Positions 37,074 to 44,657 of a stretch of 64,000 bases of DNA are shown piece by piece. Where the stretch lies: positions 1 through 64,000 of the forward strand of contig NZ_JAMQAW010000023.1 in assembly GCF_023701525.1 (NCBI RefSeq). The letters run 5' to 3'. Each line of letters starts with the position of its first letter. The first letter of the stretch is position 1. Source of the stretch: Streptomyces albipurpureus. Its GTDB lineage: Bacteria; Actinomycetota; Actinomycetes; Streptomycetales; Streptomycetaceae. Both the position numbers and the translations under genes were made by a program. Under the pieces are notes generated by a model that saw nothing but the letters and a program-made list of their open reading frames with translations, was not told the origin of the DNA and did not search any database.

Positions 37074-38525
37074 GTGCCCATGCCGCCCCGTTCCCCCCGT
37101 CCCCGACCTCGCCCAGGGCCCAGGCCCCGGAGCAGACGGCCGGTGATCCGACCGCGCTGGGGCCTGCGGGTGGCGACCACGCTCTCGGTCCTGGTACTGG
37201 GGTCGGGAGCTATCGGGCATGCGCTGATGACGAGCCTGGGCACCGGGATCAGCCGGGTCGATCCCTTCCGGGACATGAAGAACCGGCCCGAGGCAGGGCA
37301 CGGGATGAATCTGCTCCTGGTGGGCACCGACGGCCGGGATCGGATCACCCAGGAGGAGAAGGAGAAGTACCGGCTCGGCGGCGCGCCCTGCTACTGCACC
37401 GACACGATCATGCTGGTCCATATCTCCCGCGACCGGGATCGAGCGAGTGTGGTGAGCCTGCCGCGGGACAGCTACGCCGAAGCCCCGGCCCACATCGATC
37501 GCATCAGCGGCAAGCAGCACCGGGCTCATCCGGTGAAACTCAACGCCGCGTACGCCGAGGGCGGGCCCGCGCTGACCGTGGAGACGGTCGAGCGGATGAC
37601 GAAGGTGAAGATCGACCACTATCTGGAGGTCGACTTCACCAGCTTCATGAAGACGGTGGACGCGATCGGCGGGGTGGAGGTCTGTACCACCCAGCCGATG
37701 AACGACGAGTACACCGGCCTCAGCCTCACCGCCGGGGCCCATCATCTCGATGGCGGGGAAGCACTGCAGTATGTGCGCTCCCGCCATGTGGACGGGGCAT
37801 CCGACCTGGGCCGGATGCAGCGTCAGCAGCGCTTTGTGGCCGCCTTGATCAAGAAGGTGACAGCAAGCGGGGTGGTCCTCAATCCGGTGAAGTTCCGCCA
37901 GGTCACCTCAGCCATGCTCAGCTCCGTACGGGCCGACAAGGGCTTCGGTACGGACGAGATGCTGGCGCTGGCCCGGGCCATGCGCGGCTTCTCGGCGGCG
38001 TCGTCGGAGTTCACCTCGGTGCCGATCGGCGCGATGGGCCCGATCAAGGGGGTCGGCTCGGCGGTGCAGTGGGACCAGGCGAAGGCCCAGAAGCTCTTCC
38101 GCATGATCCGCGAGGACAAACCGCTCGCTCTCAACCGTACGAAGAAGACGAAGGCGAAGCTGGTGGATGTCTCTCCGCAGCAGATCCGGGTGCAGGTCTA
38201 CAACGGGACGCGCGAGGACGGCCTGGGACGGAAGGTGGATACGGCACTGCGTTCGACGGGTTTCGACACCACCCGTGCTCCGCTCAATGACAGCGGTGCC
38301 GAGTTGAAGCGGACGGTCGTCTCGTACGACCCCCGCTGGGATCGTTCGGCGCGCTCGCTGGCGACGGCGTTGAACGGGTGTGCGTTGCGGCCCGTGCCGG
38401 GGCAGGGTCGGACGCTGAAGGTCACGGCGGGAACGGATTTCCGGGGGGTGGTGCCGGTGCGGGCCCAGGACGTCTACCAGGGCGAGTTCGGGGCCGTCAC
38501 CGGTGATCAGGTGGTCTGCTCCTGA
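37074..38525 (+). CDS. LCP family cell-wall glycopolymer ligase (4 of 5), with LytR_C
   Basis: 483 residues from GTG 37074, eight bases after GGAGGTG; the open frame upstream is antisense to the GT2 gene and is not used. A short basic Pro/Arg-rich N-terminus leads to a TM at about 30-50. The LCP domain shows NLLLVGTDGRDRI, VSLPRDSYAEAP, KLNAAYAEGGPAL and GGEALQYVRSRHV. LytR_C begins near 368 (IRVQVYNGTREDG). Confidence 0.93.
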   Translation: MPMPPRSPRPRPRPGPRPRSRRPVIRPRWGLRVATTLSVLVLGSGAIGHALMTSLGTGISRVDPFRDMKNRPEAGHGMNLLLVGTDGRDRITQEEKEKYRLGGAPCYCTDTIMLVHISRDRDRASVVSLPRDSYAEAPAHIDRISGKQHRAHPVKLNAAYAEGGPALTVETVERMTKVKIDHYLEVDFTSFMKTVDAIGGVEVCTTQPMNDEYTGLSLTAGAHHLDGGEALQYVRSRHVDGASDLGRMQRQQRFVAALIKKVTASGVVLNPVKFRQVTSAMLSSVRADKGFGTDEMLALARAMRGFSAASSEFTSVPIGAMGPIKGVGSAVQWDQAKAQKLFRMIREDKPLALNRTKKTKAKLVDVSPQQIRVQVYNGTREDGLGRKVDTALRSTGFDTTRAPLNDSGAELKRTVVSYDPRWDRSARSLATALNGCALRPVPGQGRTLKVTAGTDFRGVVPVRAQDVYQGEFGAVTGDQVVCS

Positions 38526-38573
38526 TCCGCTGGCCTCGCCGCCCCGCTCGGTGGGGGTTCTCCGGCGGATCAG
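38522..38573. terminator. Inverted repeat spanning the convergent stops of LCP4 and thioesterase
   Basis: CTGATCCGC (38522-38530) and GCGGATCAG (38565-38573) are perfect complements, and each contains the stop codon of one of the two convergent genes. The 34-base loop has internal pairing potential. It is a probable bidirectional terminator. Confidence 0.4.
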
Positions 38574-39118
38574 TCCTCCAGGCCGTCGGCGGCGCGCTTC
38601 TCCCGTAGTTCCTTGATCGCCCGACGGCGGGCCAGCCGGTGGGTGCGCCGGATCTGGGCCTCCTGGTAGCGCCGGTTGTCCCGCTCGCTCTCCGGAATCA
38701 CCGGCGGTACGGGACGGGGCTTGCCGTCCGTGTCGACGGCGGCGAAGACCAGATAGGCGGAGCCGACCTGCTGGGCGGGGGTGGATTCATTCCACCGCTC
38801 GGCCAGCACCCGCACCCCGACCTCCATCGACGATCGACCGGTCCAGTTCACCTGGGCCTTCACATGGACCAGATCGCCGACTCTGACCGGCTCCAGGAAG
38901 ACCATCTCGTCCATGGAGGCGGTGACGGCAGGTCCGCCGGAGTGCCGCCCCGCGACCGCGCCCGCGGCATCGTCCACCAGCTTCATGATCACACCGCCGT
39001 GCACGGTACCGAGGAGATTGGTGTCCGAGCCGGTCATGATGTGGCTGAGAGTGGTACGGGAAGCCGAGGTGGGCTTGCCCGGAATATCCGGGTTATGGCG
39101 CTGGGCCTGCTCTGTCAT
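38570..39118 (-). CDS. Acyl-CoA thioesterase, hotdog fold
   Basis: A 182-residue cytosolic single-hotdog protein of the acyl-CoA hydrolase (YciA/BFIT-like) family. GTVHGGVIMKLVDDAAGAVA is the active-site helix with the catalytic Asp, and ASMDEMVFLEPVRVGDLVHV is the core strand pair. A charged C-terminal extension (YQEAQIRRTHRLARRRAIKE) is rich in Arg. Its physiological acyl-CoA is unknown. It is convergent with LCP4 and divergent from LCP5. Confidence 0.92.
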   Translation of the reverse strand: MTEQAQRHNPDIPGKPTSASRTTLSHIMTGSDTNLLGTVHGGVIMKLVDDAAGAVAGRHSGGPAVTASMDEMVFLEPVRVGDLVHVKAQVNWTGRSSMEVGVRVLAERWNESTPAQQVGSAYLVFAAVDTDGKPRPVPPVIPESERDNRRYQEAQIRRTHRLARRRAIKELREKRAADGLED

Positions 39119-39454
39119 GTGCTCCAGCGTAAGCGGGACGTTTCTTCACCTCGCTCACGGGCGAGCCCGCACGACGACGAGCGGAGCCGTGCCGTTCCCT
39201 CCCCGTACGCACGTTCTCCGCCGACGACCGGCGCTGGGGCGGCCTCGGCGGGCTCTCCCGCGTACACACACCAGGCGGGAGGGCTGAAGGGGCTGGAGTG
39301 AAGAAAGTGAAGATCGAGGTGGAACAGCCTGGCCGAAGGCCGGGTCAGGAGCCTTCCAAGATCACTGGTGCATTGCATCAGCTTGGCAACAGGCCCGGTT
39401 CGATTCTCCACCCACCCTGTTGGGGGCGACCCGTACCCCGGCACACTTACCGTC

Positions 39455-40771
39455 ATGAACGATTGGCCCGAAGGATACGGACGCGGCAGCCAGGGCTCAG
39501 AGCCCGAAGGCGCTCGCGCGATGCGCCATGTGCAGCGACGACCGGTCCCGCAGCAGCAGTCGCAGGGGCATGACGACCGCCATAACCCTCCGTACGACAG
39601 CGGCTACAACACGGGCCAGGTCTATGGCTCCCCGTCCGGGCGGGCCGGTCGTCAGGGAAACCAGGGGTACCAGGGTGGCCAAGCCGGCCAGCCGGGCTAC
39701 GGCAACCAGGGCGACCAGAGCGGCTACGGAGATCAGCAGGGCTACGGCAACCACGGCGCTCCGCCGCCGCCCGCCGGCCCACCGCGGGGCGCCCCGGACT
39801 GGAGGCGCAGGATAAAGATCGGCTCGCTGGTACTGGTCGGCTCGCTCCTCGTCGTCTCCATCGGCACCTACTTCTGGGCCGACTCCAAGATGAAGCGCGA
39901 GGTGGATCTCTCCAAGGTCATCGAGAGACCGAACGGCGGCGACTGCACCACCTATCTGATCGTCGGCTCCGACAGCCGTGAGGGCATGTCGTCGGAGGAG
40001 AAGAAGCGGCTGCGAACCGGTTCCGCCGCGGGCAAGCGCACCGACTCGATGATGATCCTCGCCAAGTGCTCCAGCGGGAACACCATGATCTCGCTGCCGC
40101 GTGACTCGGATGTGGAGATCCCTTCGTTCAAGGGCTCCGACTCGGGCAAGTCCTTCCCGAACACGGGCCGCCGGGTGAAGCTCAACGCGGCGTACGCCGA
40201 GGACGGCCCCGAGCTGCTGGTCCGGACGATCGAACACAACACCGGCCTGCGGATCAACCACTACGCGGAGATCGGCTTCGCCGGCTTCGCCCATATCGTC
40301 GACGCGATCGGCGGAGTGGAACTGGACATCCCCAAGGCGTTCAAGGACAAGAAGTCGGGCGCTGACTTCGCGGCCGGCAAGCAGACGCTCGACGGCGAGC
40401 AGGCGCTGGCGTTCGTACGGACCCGATACGCGTTCGGCGAGGGGGATCTCGCCCGGACGAAGAACCAGCAGAAGTTCCTCGCGGCCCTGGCCAGTCAGAC
40501 GGCCACACCGGGCACGGTCCTCAATCCGTTCAAGCTCTATCCCGTGATGGGGGCCGGCCTGGACACGGTGATCGTGGACAAGGAGATGTCGCTGTGGGAC
40601 CTGGGGCAGATGTTCTTCGCGATGAAGGGCGTCACGGGCGGCGACGGCAAGTCGATGAACATGCCGATCTCGGGTAGCCGTGGCGGCAACCTGGTCTGGG
40701 ACAAGGCCAAGGTGAGCCAGTTGGTCAAGCAGATCGAGAACGACGAGAAGGTCACGGTGTCGGGCAACTGA
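39455..40771 (+). CDS. LCP family cell-wall glycopolymer ligase (5 of 5), Q/G/Y-rich N-terminus
   Basis: 438 residues from ATG 39455 (MNDWPEGYGRGSQGSEPEG), without a good Shine-Dalgarno. Residues ~30-105 are low-complexity Q, G, Y and N (repeats like GYGNQGDQ), a prion-like composition. One TM follows at about 120-142. The LCP domain shows TYLIVGSDSREGM, ISLPRDSDVEIP, KLNAAYAEDGPELL and GEQALAFVRTRYA. There is no LytR_C domain. It is followed by a good terminator and marks the end of the conserved region before the accessory island. Confidence 0.93.
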   Translation: MNDWPEGYGRGSQGSEPEGARAMRHVQRRPVPQQQSQGHDDRHNPPYDSGYNTGQVYGSPSGRAGRQGNQGYQGGQAGQPGYGNQGDQSGYGDQQGYGNHGAPPPPAGPPRGAPDWRRRIKIGSLVLVGSLLVVSIGTYFWADSKMKREVDLSKVIERPNGGDCTTYLIVGSDSREGMSSEEKKRLRTGSAAGKRTDSMMILAKCSSGNTMISLPRDSDVEIPSFKGSDSGKSFPNTGRRVKLNAAYAEDGPELLVRTIEHNTGLRINHYAEIGFAGFAHIVDAIGGVELDIPKAFKDKKSGADFAAGKQTLDGEQALAFVRTRYAFGEGDLARTKNQQKFLAALASQTATPGTVLNPFKLYPVMGAGLDTVIVDKEMSLWDLGQMFFAMKGVTGGDGKSMNMPISGSRGGNLVWDKAKVSQLVKQIENDEKVTVSGN

Positions 40772-40793
40772 CGATCCGGAACCGCCTCTTGAG

Positions 40794-40818
40794 GACCCGC
40801 CCGAACCGGGCGGGTCTT
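40794..40818 (+). terminator. Hairpin terminator after LCP5
   Basis: GACCCGCCCG (40794-40803) pairs perfectly with CGGGCGGGTC (40807-40816) around AAC, followed by TTTCC. It lies 23 bases after the stop. Confidence 0.8.
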
Positions 40819-40851
40819 TCCATGCGCCAGGACACCCGGCCACCAGGGCTC

Positions 40852-40947
40852 TCACCCGTCGGCCCATCGCACAACGGCGAAAGCCAGGACGAAGACCATG
40901 ACGACGGCCCCGATGGTGACGGCGATGGCTTCCGCCCGGCTCCTCAC
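40852..40947 (-). CDS. 31-residue single-pass membrane peptide
   Basis: A GTG at 40947 overlaps the stop of the preceding gene by four bases (GTGA). The product starts VRSRAEAIAV and is almost entirely one hydrophobic helix (residues ~6-27), ending RWADG. The coupling and clean TM composition favour a real small gene; its function is unknown. Most pipelines would miss it. Confidence 0.5.
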   Translation of the reverse strand: MRSRAEAIAVTIGAVVMVFVLAFAVVRWADG

Positions 40948-41456
40948 AGCGGCTCCCGGGACTGCGCGGCACGGCGTTCTCCGGGGGCGTGGATGGACCG
41001 TGCCAGGCGCTTGGCGACGGCGGCCTTGAGCCCGGCGCACACGGCGCTGAGCAGAACCTCATCGTGGTGTGGATCGATGAACTCAAAGCTGTGGCCGCCG
41101 GAATGCCACGCGAAGAGAGTGCACGCCTCGCCCTCCACACCGGACCTACCGTTGCGGACGGGGCAGTCGGGCTGGATGACCACTAACTCAGGCTCTCCCC
41201 CATCGGACCACAACGCCCACATCTCGCCATTGCCGGGATCGTCCAACTCCCATACGAGGTCGTAGTGCCAGCCGGTCGCGTGTTCCTCCAACGGGCAACT
41301 CAGCGAAGTCTCCACATCGAGCGGATCACCGGCGGTGGGAGTGCTCTCCAGGACGAGTGCGACCAACCCCAGCGGTAGCACCGCCCGCACTCCGCAGACG
41401 CGCCGCTGGCTACCCTGCGCGTCACTGCCCGGTGCGTGATTCCCCGGCCCTGACAT
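40944..41456 (-). CDS. Hypothetical protein, island small-gene operon
   Basis: A 170-residue protein from ATG 41456, one base after the stop (41458-41460) of the upstream 93-residue gene. It has a short hydrophobic segment at about 26-36 (AVLPLGLVALVLES), then a soluble part with acidic stretches and the clusters HATGWHYDLVWELDDPG and ACTLFAWHSGGHSFEF. I do not recognise a family. It is coupled on both sides, so it acts with the small upstream protein and the 31-residue membrane peptide. Confidence 0.6.
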   Translation of the reverse strand: MSGPGNHAPGSDAQGSQRRVCGVRAVLPLGLVALVLESTPTAGDPLDVETSLSCPLEEHATGWHYDLVWELDDPGNGEMWALWSDGGEPELVVIQPDCPVRNGRSGVEGEACTLFAWHSGGHSFEFIDPHHDEVLLSAVCAGLKAAVAKRLARSIHAPGERRAAQSREPL

Positions 41457-41457
41457 A

Positions 41458-41739
41458 TCAAAGCCCCCATCGGCTCTGGGCGTTGGCTTCGGCCACGGCA
41501 GCACTCATCGCGTCGGAGTACACAGCGGGAGCGAGATCATGGGCACGGGCCTCCCACTGGCAGCCCCCGTTGAGTGGCCGAACGCGATACCTCGGCCCCA
41601 CATGCCCCATCACCTGCCCCACCCGTCGGCAACCGACATCGCGCACGATGTCTCCCGGTTGCGGCGCATAGGGGTGCTCCCGCGACCCCGCCTCGGCGGC
41701 GCCTTCCCTCTGTTCGTGCGAGATGCCATTGCCGTTCAT
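41458..41739 (-). CDS. Small conserved protein of the XRE/DUF397 neighbourhood (copy A)
   Basis: 93 residues from ATG 41739 (preceded by GAAGGGTGG); a TTG at 41745 is less likely. The core PGDIVRDVGCRRVGQVMGHVGPRYRVRPLNGG reads like a small SH3-like beta barrel, and it ends SDAMSAAVAEANAQSRWGL. The second copy at 42714-42935 shares the same ending and core. I recall such small proteins beside XRE regulators in Streptomyces. Function unknown. It is divergent from a decayed XRE gene. Confidence 0.75.
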   Translation of the reverse strand: MNGNGISHEQREGAAEAGSREHPYAPQPGDIVRDVGCRRVGQVMGHVGPRYRVRPLNGGCQWEARAHDLAPAVYSDAMSAAVAEANAQSRWGL

Positions 41740-41892
41740 GGCCAATTACCACCCTTCACCAACGAAGTGCTAACTATGTGTAATCAAATGAGCACGATTG
41801 ACTCTCGGGCTGGTGTGCCTGAGATGCGACCGTTCACCTGCGAGTAGGAGGAAAGGGACCTGGACAGAAGCGCGAATCATGAGGTCATACGC

Positions 41893-41970
41893 ATGAGCGG
41901 GGAAGAAACCTCAGAGAACACGCGCCCGTTTCCATCTTTCTGCCGAGACGTCAGACCAGCACGCGGGGTG
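41893..41970 (+). pseudogene. N-terminal remnant of an XRE-family regulator
   Basis: ATG 41893 starts MSGEETSENTRPFPSF-, matching the start of the intact XRE gene at 43171 (MSSEEPSENLHPLQSF) over about 22 residues. After about 41960 the reading frame loses all similarity and runs through GC-rich sequence antisense to another gene. No DUF5753 domain or DUF397 partner follows. The upstream DNA also matches that of the intact copy (TGTGTAATCAAATG and neighbours), so this is a truncated paralogue. Confidence 0.55.
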
Positions 41971-42003
41971 ACACGTGGATACGGAGTAGCCCTCGGGCGC
42001 CAC

Positions 42004-42348
42004 TCAAGCGGGCGGCCATGGTGGCCGCGAGAGCGGAGAGCCTCCCAGGTGCAGCCCGTGGGGCGCGTAGACCAGCGCCCTCAGGGGCTTCAGCCGTACG
42101 GCTCCGCGCTGGATCGTGTGGTGGTCGAACCGCACATAGGGACGGGCCGCGGGGATGTTGTCACCACGGAACGGGGTGTGCCGGTCCCTGACGTGCCGTG
42201 GTGCGGCTGTCGGCCATGGCTTGGCCCACGGCCCGAGGTCGACGACGCGCCGTTCCCACTGCGGCCCCCGGGGGCCGCCATGCCGACCAGTGGCGGGAAG
42301 CAACAGGCTCAACACCCATGTCAGGGCACGGTGGACAGCCTCACGCAT
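42004..42348 (-). CDS. Hypothetical small protein
   Basis: 114 residues from ATG 42348, preceded by GAAGGAGCT at good spacing. A hydrophobic N-terminal helix (TWVLSLLLPATG, residues ~9-20) follows MREAVHRAL; the rest is Arg/Pro-rich with a conserved-looking AARPYVRFDHH segment. I recall similar proteins beginning MRE-VRRALTWVLALLLP near XRE/DUF397 genes in streptomycetes. The C-terminal end may be frame-altered relative to them. Function unknown. Confidence 0.55.
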   Translation of the reverse strand: MREAVHRALTWVLSLLLPATGRHGGPRGPQWERRVVDLGPWAKPWPTAAPRHVRDRHTPFRGDNIPAARPYVRFDHHTIQRGAVRLKPLRALVYAPHGLHLGGSPLSRPPWPPA

Positions 42349-42713
42349 ACGTGGTTCAGCTCCTTCGAAGATGTTCGGCGCAGCCCCGGACAGATCGATT
42401 CGCGGTCGGCCCGTCGGGGCGCCGCACCGCCGTCTGGGGGTCCGCCCGCATCGATGCGCCCATTCACCGATCCGGACGGACCCCTCTCACCGGCTCTCAG
42501 ACGTACGGGGCGACTGAGAGGCGGGAGTATTCGGGTGGGGCAGAAGCCCCGGGGAGCCAGGCCCAGGAGTCTGGACCGGACGGACCCGGCGAGGCTCGAT
42601 GCCATCGCCGACCCTCCCGATCAGGGCTCAGGACTCGGGGCTCAGGGCTCAGAGGAAGTAGCGGCGGTAGGCCCCGCGCAGCCGACCCAGCAACTTCACG
42701 ATGGGGCACACGC

Positions 42714-42935
42714 TCAAAGCCCCCACCGACTGTGCGCGTTGACCTCGGCGACGGCGGCGCTCATCGCGTCTGACTGCTCAGCGGGAACAAGGTGCTCGGG
42801 AAGGGCATCCCACTCCACACCACCGTTGAGTGGGCGGAGTTGGTAGTAGGGCCCTTCATGGCCCATGACCCGGCCGATGCGGTTCTTGTTGCTGGTGTCT
42901 CGGACTACGTCGCCGAGCTCGGGGGTGGTGGTCAT
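42714..42935 (-). CDS. Small conserved protein of the XRE/DUF397 neighbourhood (copy B)
   Basis: 73 residues (MTTTPELGDVVRDTSNKNRI). It is a paralogue of the 93-residue protein at 41458-41739: same GDVVRD...GRVMGHEGPYYQLRPLNGG core and the same SDAMSAAVAEVNAHSRWGL ending. The start overlaps the stop of a tiny upstream ORF (TGATG), implying translational coupling. It is divergent from the intact XRE gene at 43171. Confidence 0.75.
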   Translation of the reverse strand: MTTTPELGDVVRDTSNKNRIGRVMGHEGPYYQLRPLNGGVEWDALPEHLVPAEQSDAMSAAVAEVNAHSRWGL

Positions 42936-43024
42936 CAGTCGACACCCCGCGCGAACGACTCACAGGCTGCTCGGACTTCGCCTTGGGCTGGATCAGTCCC
43001 GTGTTGGGGGTTGGGGGGATGCAC
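42935..43024 (-). CDS. 29-residue coupled ORF upstream of copy B
   Basis: A GTG at 43024 preceded by GAGAGGTGAGG opens a 29-codon frame (VHPPNPQHGTDPAQGE...) ending in RAACESFARGVD. Its TGA overlaps the ATG of the next gene by one base. The strong ribosome-binding site and the overlap suggest it is translated, as a leader or a small protein. Composition gives no function. Confidence 0.45.
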   Translation of the reverse strand: MHPPNPQHGTDPAQGEVRAACESFARGVD

Positions 43025-43097
43025 GACACCTCACCTCTCAGTGGTTCACTGTGGCTGTGTGTAACCAGATCAACACAAGTGCGGCTAGACTCGCTCT

Positions 43098-43119
43098 ACT
43101 TGCAGGAGAACGTGCAAGT
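43098..43119. promoter_or_regulatory. Inverted-repeat operator upstream of XRE gene
   Basis: ACTTGCA (43098-43104) and TGCAAGT (43113-43119) form a perfect 7-bp inverted repeat with 8 bases between, 52 bases before the XRE start, just after a TAGACT -10-like hexamer (43086-43091). It is a natural autoregulatory site for the XRE protein. TGCAA half-sites recur at 45390, 47021-47037 and 47997-48012. Confidence 0.6.
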
Positions 43120-43170
43120 TTGTTCAGCGAAAAAGGCGTTGACTTAGAGCAGAGAACCTGAGGTCAAAGG

Positions 43171-44100
43171 ATGAGTAGCGAAGAGCCGTCGGAGAACTTG
43201 CATCCACTTCAGTCTTTTGGGCTGGACATCAAACAGGTGCGCAAAGCACACAAAATGACCTTGCGTGGTCTTGGGCACGCAACGGGATACTCAGAAGGCC
43301 ACGTATCGAAAGTAGAAGCGGGCAAGGTGATCCCGAGCGAGAGGTTCGCGGTCGGTGCCGACAGAGCACTAGGCACGGGCTCACTGTTCGTTCGCCGGCT
43401 TCGGCGCATCCTCGCGGGCGACCATCCGAACTGGTTTCAGCCCTACGTGGACCTCGAACAGCGAGCAACGAGGATCTACGACTTCTCAGTTGCTTTCACT
43501 ATGGGCATGCTGCAGACAGAGGCATACGCGCGCGCCACCTTCCGCGCCGGAGTACCACGGGAGGGCTGCGACGTAGTCGAAAGCAGAGTTGCTGCGCGCA
43601 TTCGACGTCACGAGGTGCTGGAGCAAGCGTCACCCCCGATGCTCTGGGTGGTGCTCCATGAAGCTTGTCTTCGCACAGCAGTCGGCGGTTCCGGTGTCAT
43701 GGCAGAACAGCTTGAGCATCTAGTTCGGGAGGCAGCCTCGCCGAGTGTCACGCTTCAGGTGCTGCCCTTCACTGGGGGTGCGCCAGCTCACGATCTGCCA
43801 TTCACCCTGCTTGAGTTTGACGACGCCCCCACTTTGGTTCACGCCGAAGGGCCTCAGGGAGGGCGGCTGTATGACAACGCCAAAACAGTGGCTAGCGCCT
43901 CCGATATCTACGATCGTTTGCGGGCCGAAGCTCTGGCGCCCGCAGACTCACTTGCCCACATCGAGAGAATCGCCAAGGAGCATCTGTATGAGCAACGACG
44001 TGGCATGGGTCAAATCCAGCTACAGCGGCCCGAGCGGCGGCCAGTGCGTCGAGTGGGCCCCCGCGTACGCGTCAGCACACGGCGTCGTCCCCGTACGTGA
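43171..44100 (+). CDS. XRE family regulator with DUF5753 (Scr1/WhiJ-like)
   Basis: 309 residues from ATG 43171. The HTH is in residues ~17-70 (VRKAHKMTLRGLGHATGYSEGHVSKVEAGK). The DUF5753 domain spans ~100-270 (MLQTEAYARATF, PMLWVVLHEACLRTAVGG, VTLQVLPFTGGAP). Codons are noticeably AT-richer than the flanking core genes, which suggests transfer. The frame runs 113 bases into the DUF397 gene, giving an Arg-rich 37-residue tail; homologues usually stop about where the partner gene starts, so loss of the original stop is likely. In S. coelicolor such XRE/DUF397 pairs (Scr1/Scr2, WhiJ) control antibiotic production or development. Confidence 0.9.
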   Translation: MSSEEPSENLHPLQSFGLDIKQVRKAHKMTLRGLGHATGYSEGHVSKVEAGKVIPSERFAVGADRALGTGSLFVRRLRRILAGDHPNWFQPYVDLEQRATRIYDFSVAFTMGMLQTEAYARATFRAGVPREGCDVVESRVAARIRRHEVLEQASPPMLWVVLHEACLRTAVGGSGVMAEQLEHLVREAASPSVTLQVLPFTGGAPAHDLPFTLLEFDDAPTLVHAEGPQGGRLYDNAKTVASASDIYDRLRAEALAPADSLAHIERIAKEHLYEQRRGMGQIQLQRPERRPVRRVGPRVRVSTRRRPRT

Positions 44101-44194
44101 CAGCAAAGCTATAGATGGCCCAACTGTGGCTGTCTCCGGGCCCGCCTGGGCCTCATTCGTTGAAGCCCTCAACGACGGCAAGCTCCACGCCTAG
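43988..44194 (+). CDS. DUF397 small protein (copy 1)
   Basis: 68 residues from ATG 43988 (MSNDVAWVKSSYSGPSGGQC). The typical DUF397 pattern WVKSSYSG, GGQCVEWAP, VRDSKAIDGPTVAVSGPAWASF is complete. DUF397 proteins are the small partners or antagonists of the adjacent XRE/DUF5753 regulators. It overlaps the 3' part of the XRE frame by 113 bases in another frame. Confidence 0.92.
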   Translation: MSNDVAWVKSSYSGPSGGQCVEWAPAYASAHGVVPVRDSKAIDGPTVAVSGPAWASFVEALNDGKLHA

Positions 44195-44240
44195 CGCACC
44201 ACAACGCCCTATCTCCGAGACGACAAGGAGCTAGAGAGCC

Positions 44241-44462
44241 GTGAAAGAGAAAGATCCAGCAAGCACGCAGTGGCGAAAATCCAGCTACAGCGGACCCGAC
44301 GGCGGCCAGTGTGTCGAGTGGGCCCCCGCGTACGCATCGATCCAGGACTTCATCCCCGTACGGGACAGCAAGGCGATAGACGGCCCAACTGTGGTCGTCT
44401 CACTGCCCGCCTGGGCCTCGTTCGTCAGCGCCGTCCGAGGTGGGCAGTTCCCCAAGGCCTAG
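44241..44462 (+). CDS. DUF397 small protein (copy 2)
   Basis: 73 residues (MKEKDPASTQWRKSSYSGPD), GTG start. It is a close paralogue of copy 1 (same GGQCVEWAPAYAS and VRDSKAIDGPTV), 46 bases downstream. Similar DNA over the core points to a fairly recent tandem duplication; the N- and C-terminal ends differ. Both could bind the same regulator with different strength. Confidence 0.92.
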   Translation: MKEKDPASTQWRKSSYSGPDGGQCVEWAPAYASIQDFIPVRDSKAIDGPTVVVSLPAWASFVSAVRGGQFPKA

Positions 44463-44489
44463 GCCCGAAGCAATGAAACGCACAGAGGC

Positions 44490-44521
44490 GGCCCCGTCGG
44501 GAGGATGATCCGGACGGGGCC
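44490..44521 (+). terminator. Hairpin after the DUF397 pair
   Basis: GGCCCCGTC (44490-44498) pairs with GACGGGGCC (44513-44521) around a 14-base loop, 27 bases after the stop of the second DUF397 gene. Confidence 0.55.
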
Positions 44522-44657
44522 CATCGCGTTTTGATCGGTAGGAGAAGCACCCTGCACCGGCCAGGCGGTTTCCTGTTCCGTCAACGGTGATCGCTTGACC
44601 CGCGTACCTCAGCCTCGGGAGCATCGAGCCAAATGGAACTGATCAAGAAGGCCATCC

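Noticed and set aside
39360..39425. tRNA-like D- and T-arm words (AGCTTGGCAAC, GGTTCGATTCTCC)
   Set aside because: The T-stem does not pair, no anticodon arm fits, and no acceptor stem can be formed.
41893..42846. 317-codon plus-strand frame
   Set aside because: Only the first ~22 codons look like a gene (XRE remnant); the rest is antisense to a small gene with its own good ribosome-binding site.
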